64,000 bases of DNA. Origin: an uncultured Bacteroidales bacterium. GTDB lineage: Bacteria > Bacteroidota > Bacteroidia > Bacteroidales > Bacteroidaceae. Shown in pieces: positions 35,539-44,375 of the stretch. Position 1 is the first letter of the stretch. The number at the start of each line of letters is the position of its first letter. The notes beneath the pieces were generated by a model that made no database searches, was not told where the DNA came from, and saw only the letters and a program-made list of their open reading frames with translations. Position numbers and translations under genes: made by a program. Location: assembly GCA_902779165.1 (NCBI GenBank), contig CACZAN010000032.1:1-64000 (forward strand), given 5' to 3'.

Positions 35539-37758
35539 TTAATATCTCACCTTCAGGTATTCACATCCGTGCGTAGGAATGACCCACTGCAGGCTGCTGG
35601 GATTCAGGTCCTTCTGTCGCCAGAGGTCACGAGCACTCTGCAGCTGGCTGATGCCCATTGCTTGCAGGTAGTCGGAGAAGTTCACCTTCAGATCCTTGCT
35701 ACCCACGTTGAAGATTCCGACAGCATGACTGCCATCGGCCAGCGGACGAGCCCAGATCTGGATGTCGCCAGCTTCTACCACGCGGTCGGCCTGTTGTCCG
35801 AGCAAATCCTGATTGATGGCATTCACCTCGTTGTTGCAGAGCAGGTTGATGGTGAATTCATCCATCTGTGCAATGTCGCAGCCGATGAGCATATTCGAAG
35901 CCAGTAGGGTCCAGAGGGTAATATGCGTGTACTGCTCGTCGGGCGTCAGGCGGCTGTCGCGCAGGTTCGAGCTCCATCCCACCTTACCCACAATCAGCAT
36001 GTCGGGGTCGTTCCAGTGGCCAGGAGCGGCGTAGGGAGCAAGTCCTGCCTGCTGACGGAAACCGATATCATACATCGAACGCCATGAGTCATTGATATCA
36101 CCGGTGGTGCGCCAGCTGTTGGCGTCCACAAAGCGGCCCCATTCCCAAACCTTTGCCATTCCATACTGACAGAGACTGTAGAAGATGTCGCGAGGCTGGT
36201 CGCGCAGGTGCTTCTGCATCAACAGGTAAGGACGCACATAAGAGGCCACGCCCTTGTCCTTCTCCTTGGCGTGTTCGCGACCGTAGCCACACCAGTCGTA
36301 CTTCAGGTAGTCAATACCCCAGCTGTTGTAGGACTCTGCATCCTGCTGTTCATGGTCAATACTTCCAAGATATCCGCCACAAGTAAAGTCACCGGGCGAG
36401 CTGTAGATACCGAACTTCAGTCCGCGCTCGTGGAGCCAGTCGCCAAGAGCCTTCATCGAGGGGAACTTCTCGTTCACGGCAATCGTGCCGTCGGGATTAC
36501 GTTCGGGGGCTTCCCATCCGTCGTCGATATTCATGTAGCAGTAACCGTAGTCTGCCAGGCCTTTTTCTATGAGTGCCTGAGCCGACGACATCACCTTCTC
36601 CTGCGAGACGCTGAGCCCCCAGCAGTTCCAGGAGTTCCAACCCATTGGCGGGGTGAGTGCAATCTTCGAACCCACCTTCAGCGTGAACTGCTGCTGGGCG
36701 CGGCCCTTGGCGTTCTCTGCCGTGGCGGTGAAGGTAATCTCTGCGGGATGATCTATACTGCCGCTGAGCACACCCTCCTCTGTCAGATTCAGTCCTGCGG
36801 GCAAGTTGTCGGCTGTAATCTTGATGGGCTTCTCACCCGACACGCCGAAGCGGAAAATCACGGGCGAACCGGGACGAACGCCAAACACCGCGGGGGTGTT
36901 GAAGCGCGGAGTGGCAGGAGCGGGAGGCGTCAACAGGAACTTCAGCGGACGCTGGCGCTCAACGAACTTGCCGCTCTTGGCATCCACATATTTGGCACTG
37001 GCCACATAGCGTTCGGTCTTGTCGTAGGGAAGAGAAAGGGTGACGGGTTTGCCCTTGCGAACCGTAATCTTACGGGTGAGGGTTCCTTTAACGGCACCCG
37101 TCTGGCGGTCAATAATATTAAAGGTGACAGTTCCCACCTGATTAGCGGGATATTCATTATTCAGCTCCAGGGTACACAACGGCTGCTTTCCGTCGGGGGC
37201 CTCAGAGAACTGCATCCTCAGTCCATCGGTGATATTGGGAACGCGCACGGTGAGGGGACGGCCGAACAGGCCACCAGGTTCACCAGCATTATATACGCGC
37301 ACAGCGATGACATTCTCCTGATCCCAGCGGATGCCACCCGACTTGGCGTCGACCGAGTAGCTACGGCGGGCGTTCCATGCAGACTGGTAGCCTCCCTGGT
37401 CGCCATGGAAGCGACCGGTCTTACCTATCAGCTTGCCGTTGAGGTATGTCTCGTCGGCGTCATCAGCACTGGGCAGGTCAAAAACCACGGTCTTCTGCTG
37501 ATCCACGCCCTTCATCAGCGAACTAGGAATGGTCAGGTGGATACGATACCACACAAAGGTATTGTTGAACCGGTGGCCTTGGTCATCCCACGTCTTGGTA
37601 ATGTCCATTTCGCCCCAGTCGGCATCAGCAGCCTCGGGCTTTGCCCAGTTCATGTCGTCGCCCTGATGGAAGCGGGCTTTAGTGATGGAGATGTTCTGTG
37701 CTACGGCTCCCAACACACTACAGGCAGCCAGCAACGTTAAAAAGAAAATTTTTTTCAT
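35539..37758 (-). CDS. Alpha-galactosidase-like glycoside hydrolase (GH27)
   Basis: A 739-residue secreted protein (signal to about residue 20). Residues of about 25-175 form a GH2-like sugar-binding domain (NTFVWYRIHLTIPSSLM, DETYLNGKLIGKTG); an Ig/putative-Ig part follows; the GH27 catalytic barrel starts at about residue 366 with LTPPMGWNSWNCWG, DDGW (412-415), nucleophile aspartate in YLKYDWCGYG (about 488) and acid/base in RTTGDINDSW (about 546). It removes terminal alpha-galactose or alpha-N-acetylgalactosamine; an arabinopyranosidase role is also possible for this subgroup. First gene of a minus-strand operon with its own promoter. Confidence 0.93.
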   Translation of the reverse strand: MKKIFFLTLLAACSVLGAVAQNISITKARFHQGDDMNWAKPEAADADWGEMDITKTWDDQGHRFNNTFVWYRIHLTIPSSLMKGVDQQKTVVFDLPSADDADETYLNGKLIGKTGRFHGDQGGYQSAWNARRSYSVDAKSGGIRWDQENVIAVRVYNAGEPGGLFGRPLTVRVPNITDGLRMQFSEAPDGKQPLCTLELNNEYPANQVGTVTFNIIDRQTGAVKGTLTRKITVRKGKPVTLSLPYDKTERYVASAKYVDAKSGKFVERQRPLKFLLTPPAPATPRFNTPAVFGVRPGSPVIFRFGVSGEKPIKITADNLPAGLNLTEEGVLSGSIDHPAEITFTATAENAKGRAQQQFTLKVGSKIALTPPMGWNSWNCWGLSVSQEKVMSSAQALIEKGLADYGYCYMNIDDGWEAPERNPDGTIAVNEKFPSMKALGDWLHERGLKFGIYSSPGDFTCGGYLGSIDHEQQDAESYNSWGIDYLKYDWCGYGREHAKEKDKGVASYVRPYLLMQKHLRDQPRDIFYSLCQYGMAKVWEWGRFVDANSWRTTGDINDSWRSMYDIGFRQQAGLAPYAAPGHWNDPDMLIVGKVGWSSNLRDSRLTPDEQYTHITLWTLLASNMLIGCDIAQMDEFTINLLCNNEVNAINQDLLGQQADRVVEAGDIQIWARPLADGSHAVGIFNVGSKDLKVNFSDYLQAMGISQLQSARDLWRQKDLNPSSLQWVIPTHGCEYLKVRY

Positions 37759-37799
37759 AATCTCAGATATTTTTTATGGTTTAGGTAACTTTTTCGGCA

Positions 37800-37830
37800 C
37801 AAAATTAGCCTTTTTCTGCGAACCCGCCAA
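37800..37830 (-). promoter_or_regulatory. Promoter of the GH27 operon
   Basis: Minus-strand TTGG (37830-37827), 19 bases, TAATTTTG (37807-37800), about 42 bases before the GH27 ATG. Confidence 0.6.
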
Positions 37831-37866
37831 GAAAAACAGCAGAAAAAATGAGAAAGCCATGAAGAT

Positions 37867-37914
37867 TTAACTCTTAAACCCTTAAACTCCTTAAAACCCT
37901 TAAACCCCTTAAAC
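37867..37914. repeat. Short-word intergenic repeat tract
   Basis: CTTAAACC-type words repeated about six times between the GH27 promoter and tRNA-Val. The same word on the other strand (GGTTTAAG) builds the tract at 39055-39141. Confidence 0.85.
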
Positions 37915-37969
37915 ATTGCAGGGCAGACAAAAAAAGAGGCCATCGGAAAATGGTCTCTGTTACTTTTTG

Positions 37970-38043
37970 TGTCGACACTTGGACTCGAACCAAGGACCCC
38001 CACCATGTCAAGGTGATACTCTAACCAGCTGAGCTATGCCGAC
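37970..38043 (-). tRNA. tRNA-Val (anticodon GAC)
   Basis: Minus-strand reading: acceptor GTCGGCA/TGTCGAC (one G-T pair), D arm with AGCTCAGCTGGTTAGAGT, anticodon stem CACC/GGTG around loop TTGACAT (anticodon GAC), T arm GGTTCGAGTCC, discriminator A. CCA is not encoded. Confidence 0.94.
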
Positions 38044-38083
38044 TCTTTATGTTGTCAAAATCTACGCCTGAAAGCAGTCATTG

Positions 38084-38165
38084 TACGCCTGATAAGACTC
38101 GAACTTACACGCCTCGCGGCACCAGATCCTAAGTCTGGCGTGTCTACCAATTCCACCACAAGCGC
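38084..38165 (-). tRNA. tRNA-Leu (anticodon TAG)
   Basis: Minus-strand reading: acceptor GCGCTTG/CAGGCGT, D arm with GGTGGAATTGGTAGACACGC, anticodon stem CCAGA/TCTGG around loop CTTAGGA (anticodon TAG), a short variable stem (TGCCGCGAGGCG), T arm with GTTCGAGTC. CCA is not encoded. It lies 40 bases upstream of tRNA-Val and both should form one transcript. Confidence 0.94.
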
Positions 38166-38212
38166 AGCAGTACGGGCTTTGGGATTTTCGCCCCTTGGCA
38201 TTTTTGACGGCG

Positions 38213-38243
38213 CAAAGGTACGTCTTTTCTGCGAACTGACCAA
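38213..38243 (-). promoter_or_regulatory. Promoter of the tRNA-Leu/tRNA-Val unit
   Basis: Minus-strand TTGG (38243-38240), 19 bases, TACCTTTG (38220-38213). Confidence 0.65.
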
Positions 38244-38376
38244 GAAAATTGTGGAAAAAGTGAAGGATGAACGCAAAAAAAGGGGAAAAACGGGGGAAAT
38301 ACACAAAAATAACGTTTGCGCCACCCCATAAGATGCTTTTTACTGGTTCTCGGGACTGATTTCGGCAGAAAAGCTG

Positions 38377-38384
38377 TATATTTG
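38377..38384 (+). promoter_or_regulatory. Promoter -7 element of the CAT-like gene
   Basis: TATATTTG, 51 bases before the ATG at 38436; the leader contains GTAGAATC/GTGAAATC words. Confidence 0.5.
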
Positions 38385-38435
38385 CAGGCGCAAAAGTGAA
38401 ATCGTAGAATCGTAGAATCGTGAATTTGTGAAATC

Positions 38436-39053
38436 ATGAAACAGGAAATCAACCCCAAAGACACCAACAGAGCCATCGCCTTCGAACTGTGGGCGAAGTC
38501 GCCCAATCCGATGGTGACGCTCACGAAGACCTTCGATGTAACAAGACTCTGTAAGGTAAGTCGGCGGCGAGGCATGAAGTTCAATATGCTGCTATGCTGG
38601 TGTATCGGCCGTGCCGCATCACAGATTGAGGAGTTTTATATGTTGCCCCAGAACGGGAAACTGTACAGATACGACCGTATGGCAATCAACGTGATAGTGG
38701 ACAACGTGAAGGGCGGACTCAGCTTCTGCGACGTTGCCGTTAGTGACAATTTGGAACAGTTCAATGCCAAGTACCTGCATCTGACAGAGGCCACCAGCCA
38801 GACCTGTAAGGATATTTTAGACGATGAAGCCGTCATCGTTGGCACATCGGCAGTCACGGGCACAGAGCTCGACAGTATTGTAAACCAATATAACGGCATC
38901 TTCAACAATCCCTTTCTGGCGTGGGGCCGCTACCGCAAGGGCTGGCTGAAGACCACCGTGCCCATCTCCTTTCAGTTCCACCACGCCCAGATGGACGGCA
39001 AACACGCTGCCCGGTTCCTGGAAGAACTACAAAGAGCCATCAAGACAATATAG
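38436..39053 (+). CDS. Chloramphenicol acetyltransferase-like protein
   Basis: A 205-residue protein of the type A CAT fold. The catalytic motif HHAQMDGKHAARF (second His is the base) lies near residue 183, preceded by LKTTVPISFQF; the N-terminal part shows FNMLLCWCIGRAASQ in place of the usual FY..M.Y....N. CATs acetylate chloramphenicol with acetyl-CoA; chromosomal relatives in Bacteroidales often have other acceptors, so resistance is possible but not implied. Confidence 0.85.
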   Translation: MKQEINPKDTNRAIAFELWAKSPNPMVTLTKTFDVTRLCKVSRRRGMKFNMLLCWCIGRAASQIEEFYMLPQNGKLYRYDRMAINVIVDNVKGGLSFCDVAVSDNLEQFNAKYLHLTEATSQTCKDILDDEAVIVGTSAVTGTELDSIVNQYNGIFNNPFLAWGRYRKGWLKTTVPISFQFHHAQMDGKHAARFLEELQRAIKTI

Positions 39054-39054
39054 G

Positions 39055-39141
39055 AGTTTAAAGGTTAAGGGTTAAGAGTTTAAAGGTTAAAGGTTAAGAG
39101 TTTAAAGGTTTAAGAGTTTAAAGGTTTAAGGGTTTAAGGGT
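39055..39141. repeat. Short-word intergenic repeat tract
   Basis: GTTTAAAGG, GTTAAGG and GTTTAAGA words repeated about eleven times directly after the CAT-like stop codon. The remaining 210 bases to the next gene hold only a promoter element. Confidence 0.85.
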
Positions 39142-39307
39142 GCAGCGACTAACCTATTTATATAATAAGGTGAAAAAACATGGAAAAAACCATTCTGCTG
39201 TTTCCGCCAACACATAAAAAGACAGAAGACAGTTGCAAAAAGACCCGTCATCAAGCACTTTTCGATTGTTTTAAGAGCAAAACGGACAATAATTGAAAGA
39301 AAATGCG

Positions 39308-39315
39308 TATTTTTG
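39308..39315 (+). promoter_or_regulatory. Promoter -7 element of the outer-membrane protein gene
   Basis: TATTTTTG followed by CACCG, 36 bases before the ATG at 39352; no clear -33 element. Confidence 0.5.
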
Positions 39316-39351
39316 CACCGCATATATGGAAAATTGGACTAAGTAAGCCGA

Positions 39352-40959
39352 ATGCATCGAATCCTATTATCGACAATCTATTTGCTTCTCTCTGCCTCTT
39401 TGTTCGCAGAAAGAAGTTTGTCCATTGCAGAAAGCTGTTTGCCCATTATAGAGATTAAAGCAGACAGGATCATGATTTATCCTCAGCGAATGGAACTAAC
39501 GGGGGAAGAGTCGTTGATGGATGTTCTCCAAATGATGCCAGGCCTGATGATTGCTGGTTATGAGGACGTCATCTCCAATTATAATCTCCGTATCGACAAC
39601 AGTCCGATGAATGGTGACGAAAGGCTGATTCTTAGCCAGATGAAAGCCAAAGATATTGCAAAAATCCAAGTTTGTGATAATACGGGTGTTGCGAAGGGAA
39701 CTGTTGGAACGGGGCGGGTGCTGGATATCAATATGAAGATGCCCGATGCATGGAATGGTTTCGTGGAAGGACAAGGGAACTTTGGGAAGGACGTAGCAGG
39801 GATTGCATCTGTGAATACTTTATACGGCAGCAAGCATACTGACCTCTATGCCAATGCATCTTATCGCCATCAGGGGGGAAATGAGGAGTATCTGACGCTT
39901 CACATGACAAACCGTTTTGACGACAGGAACAAGCTACTGACCTATTTCACTCAGCAATATCTTGACCGTCCTACTGGTACGTCGCAGAAGATCATGGGCA
40001 GGGCGCGCTATTTCCACACCTTCAATGACCTGGGTACGGAACTGCTCATCGTGGGCGGTTATCAGTATGCCAGCGATGCAGCCCTCTCCAAGAAACTGCC
40101 GCTGTATATTGTTGAGTTGAATACGCCTTTGACCCAACGGTTGTCAATGATGGTGGGTGTTGAGGGCGATTATCTTATGACCCAGCAAAAGCATACAGAT
40201 AGGAGCTGGAATGCCTTCAACAATGATATCTACTTGCAGTTTACCTATTCTCTACCTAAGTGGAAGCTGACTGCCGGTAATCGTGTGATGTTCTATAACT
40301 ACAAGTTGATGGATTCTGGAATCAGTCAAAAGCATTCAGACACACGCGACAATGCAAATGCCTGTGTCATCTATGTTCCTGATAACCGGAACCAAATTCA
40401 GTTGGGGTATTATCGCAAATACTATAATCCTTCTCACGAAACTCTCTTCATGAATTCCGAATCGCTTTCTGACGAGGAATGGGCGATTACCAAGGGACAG
40501 CTGAAGGAACAGACGATTAACCAAATGAAGCTGTCTTACGCCTATAGTAAGCAGAAGTTGACGGTGCAGACAGAAGCGAGTTATTATGCCATCAAAGATG
40601 GCGAAAATTTCACAGAACTGGGTGCCTCGGCCTATTGGAAAAAGAATTGGATCAGTCTGACCGGTGGAGCAAATCTATATATAGCTAAGAGTGGAACCTA
40701 TGCTTCATTACGGTTTACCCCGACGGCTTATCTTCCTCATGATTGGCAGGTAGGATTGCAGATGATATATTATACCAACAAGTCACCTAAACGTGAGACT
40801 ACCGGCATACCTGTATATGGATGTCTGTCTGTGAACAAGCAATTTGGAAAGCACTGGAATCTGGGCGTTGACTGGCACGACATGTTTGATGCGTTGAACT
40901 GTCGTAAAGTAGAAGTAAACAGACATGCTGCAAATATAAAGGTGCAGTATAGATTCTAA
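39352..40959 (+). CDS. TonB-receptor-like outer-membrane protein, compact form
   Basis: A 535-residue exported protein (signal to about residue 20). Residues of about 35-135 look like a TonB-receptor plug (ESLMDVLQMMPGLMIAGYED, IAKIQVCDNTGVAKGTVGTG), followed by a barrel of alternating aromatic strands that ends in a terminal phenylalanine (NIKVQYRF), as outer-membrane barrels do. No carboxypeptidase-like N-terminal domain and no obvious SusD partner. It is shorter than a full 22-strand receptor, and substrate is unknown. Confidence 0.8.
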   Translation: MHRILLSTIYLLLSASLFAERSLSIAESCLPIIEIKADRIMIYPQRMELTGEESLMDVLQMMPGLMIAGYEDVISNYNLRIDNSPMNGDERLILSQMKAKDIAKIQVCDNTGVAKGTVGTGRVLDINMKMPDAWNGFVEGQGNFGKDVAGIASVNTLYGSKHTDLYANASYRHQGGNEEYLTLHMTNRFDDRNKLLTYFTQQYLDRPTGTSQKIMGRARYFHTFNDLGTELLIVGGYQYASDAALSKKLPLYIVELNTPLTQRLSMMVGVEGDYLMTQQKHTDRSWNAFNNDIYLQFTYSLPKWKLTAGNRVMFYNYKLMDSGISQKHSDTRDNANACVIYVPDNRNQIQLGYYRKYYNPSHETLFMNSESLSDEEWAITKGQLKEQTINQMKLSYAYSKQKLTVQTEASYYAIKDGENFTELGASAYWKKNWISLTGGANLYIAKSGTYASLRFTPTAYLPHDWQVGLQMIYYTNKSPKRETTGIPVYGCLSVNKQFGKHWNLGVDWHDMFDALNCRKVEVNRHAANIKVQYRF

Positions 40960-40987
40960 AAGAATAACGAATTATGAATTGTGAATT

Positions 40988-42256
40988 ATGAATGCATTTC
41001 ATTTGGACATGATACAAACTGCCGGAATTGGCGCCTTAGCCCTCATCGCCGGTATGATTCTAACGAGAAAGGTAGCCTTTCTCCAGAGATTCTGTGTGCC
41101 GTCACCCGTAAGTGGTGGTATCATCTTTTCATTGCTGACGCTGGCACTCTATAGTTGGTTCGATGTGGAGGTTTCGTTCGATGGTACTTTGAAGGACGTT
41201 TTTATGCTGGCATTCTTCACCAGCGTTGGTTTCCAGAGCGACCTCAAAGTCCTCAAGCAAGGTGGCCGACTGCTGGTGATCATGCTTGCCTTGTTGGTCG
41301 TCATCATCGCTCTGCAAAACCTGATGCCGATAGGAATAACCAAACTCATGGGTGTTGACCCTTTGATTGGTATGGCTTCAGGCAGTATTTCCATGACAGG
41401 CGGACACGGTACATCTGGCGGATTTGCGAGTGTGCTCGAAGGCATGGGCCTGCATGGTGCGGGCACAATCGGTATGGCAGCAGCCACCTTTGGTCTGATT
41501 GCCGGTTCTATGATTGGTGGTCCGTTGGCAGAGCGGATTATCCGCAAGAAACTGACGCACGAACAGATGCAGCCACAAAACGGGGACATTGACCCTGCCA
41601 TGGCAGGTATCGAGAGCGACGAGGCATCACCCACTGGACGTGCAAAACGTATCAGCACCAACGAGCAGGAATTCCAGCAGTATGCGAAGGCTTCTTATTG
41701 CATTCTTCTGGTTATGAGTGCCGGCACCTTGTTGAGTTGGCTGTTGGCAAAGACTGGCGTCACGTTCCCCACCTATTTCGGTGCCTTAATCTTAGCTGCC
41801 ATCGTTCGGAACACCATCGGATTCGTCAGATACAAGGACGAAGGTAAATGGGTGAAAGCCGACAAACTGCTTGATATGGAACGAATTGTTAGTGTGGGTA
41901 ATATCTGTCTGTCGCTGTTTCTCGGAATGGCGATGATATCCCTGAAACTTTGGGAACTGCAGAGCCTAGCTCTTCCGTTGGTTGTCATTCTGGTGGCCCA
42001 GGTCGTCATGATGGATTTCTTTGTCTATTTCATCGCCTTCCCACTGTTAGGCCGCAGCTACGATGCAGCCGTCCTGTGTGCAGGCATTTGCGGTTTCGGT
42101 CTTGGTGCAACCCCCAATGCTATGGCCAACATGAGTGCTGTATGCTATAAATACCATTATACCGTCAAGCCCTTCCTCATAGTTCCAATCATTGGCGCCA
42201 TGTTTGCTGATCTGATTAATACAGGAATCATCACCCTTTTCCTTAATTTTTTGTAA
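40988..42256 (+). CDS. gltS: Sodium/glutamate symporter (GltS family)
   Basis: A 422-residue inner-membrane protein with about ten helices in two inverted halves. Family phrases: CVPSPVSGGIIFSLLTL near residue 37, SGSISMTGGHGTSGGF near residue 130 and GFGLGATPNAMANMSAVC near residue 365, the two re-entrant loops for substrate and sodium. It imports glutamate with Na+. Spacer to the previous gene is 28 bases of GAATTATGA words. Confidence 0.93.
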   Translation: MNAFHLDMIQTAGIGALALIAGMILTRKVAFLQRFCVPSPVSGGIIFSLLTLALYSWFDVEVSFDGTLKDVFMLAFFTSVGFQSDLKVLKQGGRLLVIMLALLVVIIALQNLMPIGITKLMGVDPLIGMASGSISMTGGHGTSGGFASVLEGMGLHGAGTIGMAAATFGLIAGSMIGGPLAERIIRKKLTHEQMQPQNGDIDPAMAGIESDEASPTGRAKRISTNEQEFQQYAKASYCILLVMSAGTLLSWLLAKTGVTFPTYFGALILAAIVRNTIGFVRYKDEGKWVKADKLLDMERIVSVGNICLSLFLGMAMISLKLWELQSLALPLVVILVAQVVMMDFFVYFIAFPLLGRSYDAAVLCAGICGFGLGATPNAMANMSAVCYKYHYTVKPFLIVPIIGAMFADLINTGIITLFLNFL

Positions 42257-42297
42257 GATGCTTTCGAGTGTTGCTTGGTTTATAATCATTCTGTGAT

Positions 42298-43125
42298 ATG
42301 AAGAAGATATTGTTCCTTCACGGTTTTTTTGCCAGTGGTCAGTGCGTGCCAGCCTTGGCATTGCGCGAGTCCTTCGAGAGGCGTATTGAAGTGCTTATGC
42401 CTGACCTTCCGATGCATCCGAAAGAGGCTCTCGAGTTCATCCGTGAACTGATTGACCGCGAGAAGCCTGACCTTTTGGTGGGCAACAGTTGCGGTTCGTT
42501 CTATGCTCAGATGGTGGCTCCCATCGTGGGTATTCCTGCTTTGCTCGGAAATCCACATTTCCAAATGACGGCGTTCCTGAAGCAACGCATTGGTAAACAT
42601 CAGTATAAATCTCCACGAAAGGACGGAAAGCAGGACTTCAGCATCCACGAATCCTTGATTGATGAGTTTGCTGAATTGGAGGCCATCCAGTTTAATTACT
42701 GTAATCCCTACTACAAAGACCGCATCTGGGGTTTGTTCGGCGAACAAGACACGTTGGCACATTTTGAACCACTCTTCCTGGAGCACTATACCCATTCGTT
42801 CCACTTCCCCGGAGGTCACACCCCGACAGCAGAGGAAGTCCGTGACTGGTACGTACCATTGGCCGAGCAAATGCTGGCGGTATTTCCCTTGCCAGAAAAC
42901 GGCATCCGATACTTCCAGCACTTCAAGGGTGGTCACTACCGCTACGTCCGCACGGCTTTTGACTCCGAGACCAAGGAGAGAATGGTCATCTATCAAGCTC
43001 TTTATGGCGATAAGCAGTATTGGGTTCGACCTGAAAAGATGTTCTTTGAGACGGTCAACCGTGATGGTCGAAAGATTGCAAGATTCACAGAAATGAATGA
43101 ACAGCCAGAGCAGAGTCTAAGGTGA
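42298..43125 (+). CDS. YqiA-like alpha/beta hydrolase fused to DUF1653
   Basis: A 275-residue cytosolic protein. Residues of about 1-190 follow the YqiA/YcfP esterase pattern: ILFLHGFFASGQ oxyanion turn, nucleophile serine in LLVGNSCGSFYAQ (about residue 64), and a C-terminal HFPGGHTPT histidine. Residues of about 200-268 match DUF1653: GIRYFQHFKGGHYRYV, SETKERMVIYQALYGD, YWVRPEKMFFETV. The two are usually separate proteins, so this is a domain fusion; the joint role is unknown. Confidence 0.85.
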   Translation: MKKILFLHGFFASGQCVPALALRESFERRIEVLMPDLPMHPKEALEFIRELIDREKPDLLVGNSCGSFYAQMVAPIVGIPALLGNPHFQMTAFLKQRIGKHQYKSPRKDGKQDFSIHESLIDEFAELEAIQFNYCNPYYKDRIWGLFGEQDTLAHFEPLFLEHYTHSFHFPGGHTPTAEEVRDWYVPLAEQMLAVFPLPENGIRYFQHFKGGHYRYVRTAFDSETKERMVIYQALYGDKQYWVRPEKMFFETVNRDGRKIARFTEMNEQPEQSLR

Positions 43126-43234
43126 CATCGTATTTGAGGTAATGATTTCAGGGTCACTTTTTGTCTATTCAGACATGGTAAGTAGGTATCCAAAATGATA
43201 AGAAAAAGAGTACAAACAAATATCTGAACAAGAA

Positions 43235-44371
43235 ATGAAGAAGATTCTTATCTCATTGCTGCTCCTCGTGGCAGGATGGCAAACGACAAAGGCTCAGGAT
43301 CCGAACCAGTTCAAGGTTCTCAGCGATTCGGCCTATCAGGCTTCCGGCGAGTATCAGGCAGGTAACAAGTATCAGAAGGATGCTATCCTCTTTATGGATA
43401 TGGTGGCCGCCACACATCCTTATTACATCAAGCCCGAAAGGCGCGAGGAGTGGTTCGCCAAGAAACCAGCACTCTTAGAACGTTGCTCAACCTTAGAGAC
43501 GGACGAGGACTTCGCCGATGTACTCATCGAGGTGCTGGGCCCGCTGCGCGACAAACACACAGACCTCATAACAACGACCCGCCTCAGCGAGCGCAAGAAC
43601 CAAAAGACAGACAACCAGCAGGAATTAGGTACTGGCGCCATCGACAGAGAGCACATCATGCGCCCCCATTCCTCCTTCTACGACTATCAGCTTTTCCCTG
43701 AGCAAGGCATCTGTTATCTGCAGTTCAACCAATGCGTGAATGCCGCCGATGCTCCATTCCCGTCGTTCCTTGACAACATGTTTGCCAGAATGGAAGAAGA
43801 TGGCATCCAGACGCTGGTGGTCGATGTGCAGTACAACGGCGGAGGCAGCAGCGGACTCTGCGACCTGTTGTTCATGCACCTGTATCCGCTGAGCGAAATG
43901 ACATTCTTCACCACCTACCTCCGTTTCTCCGATCTCATGGCCATGTATAATCCCAGGATTGCCGTAGCCAAGAAGAGCTGGGAAGACGACGGACACGCCG
44001 ACGAGCTCTATCAGATGCCTTCGCCCAAGATCCCAGCCGACTTCCAACAGCCAAAACTCTTCGAGGGGCAAGCGGTATTCGTCATGGGACCGAAGACCTA
44101 CAGCAGTGCCGGCATGCTCCTGACCAACGCCCGTGACCATCATGTGGGAACAATCATCGGCACCACCTCCACCTTCTCGCCCTCACACTATGGCGAAGTG
44201 CTCCCCTATCGTCTGCCAAACACCGGCGTGCTGGGCAGCATCTCATGCAAATTCTTCGCCCGGCCGGATGCCGCCACGGTCGATGACACGTGCTTGCAGC
44301 CAGATATTGAAGTCGACCTCAACGACAAGGACGCCGCCTGGCAATTCATCATCAACCGATTCGGGAAATAG
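43235..44371 (+). CDS. Secreted S41 family peptidase
   Basis: A 378-residue exported protein (signal to about residue 20). The C-terminal protease domain has the S41 features: GICYLQFNQCVN strand, LVVDVQYNGGGSSG, and nucleophile serine in GPKTYSSAGMLLTNA (about residue 291). A helical N-terminal region replaces the PDZ domain of tail-specific proteases, so substrates are likely different. No clear lysine of the classic dyad was assigned. Confidence 0.85.
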   Translation: MKKILISLLLLVAGWQTTKAQDPNQFKVLSDSAYQASGEYQAGNKYQKDAILFMDMVAATHPYYIKPERREEWFAKKPALLERCSTLETDEDFADVLIEVLGPLRDKHTDLITTTRLSERKNQKTDNQQELGTGAIDREHIMRPHSSFYDYQLFPEQGICYLQFNQCVNAADAPFPSFLDNMFARMEEDGIQTLVVDVQYNGGGSSGLCDLLFMHLYPLSEMTFFTTYLRFSDLMAMYNPRIAVAKKSWEDDGHADELYQMPSPKIPADFQQPKLFEGQAVFVMGPKTYSSAGMLLTNARDHHVGTIIGTTSTFSPSHYGEVLPYRLPNTGVLGSISCKFFARPDAATVDDTCLQPDIEVDLNDKDAAWQFIINRFGK

Positions 44372-44375
44372 AACT

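Noticed and set aside
36208..37740. Long plus-strand open frame (about 510 codons) opposite the GH27 gene
   Set aside because: It is a shadow of the GC-rich GH27 gene: the minus frame shows a signal peptide, GWNSW and YLKYDWC motifs and a promoter, the plus frame has no domain.
38063..38092. TACGCCTGA repeated beside tRNA-Leu as an attachment site
   Set aside because: Only nine bases are shared and nothing else suggests integration; chance is a good explanation.
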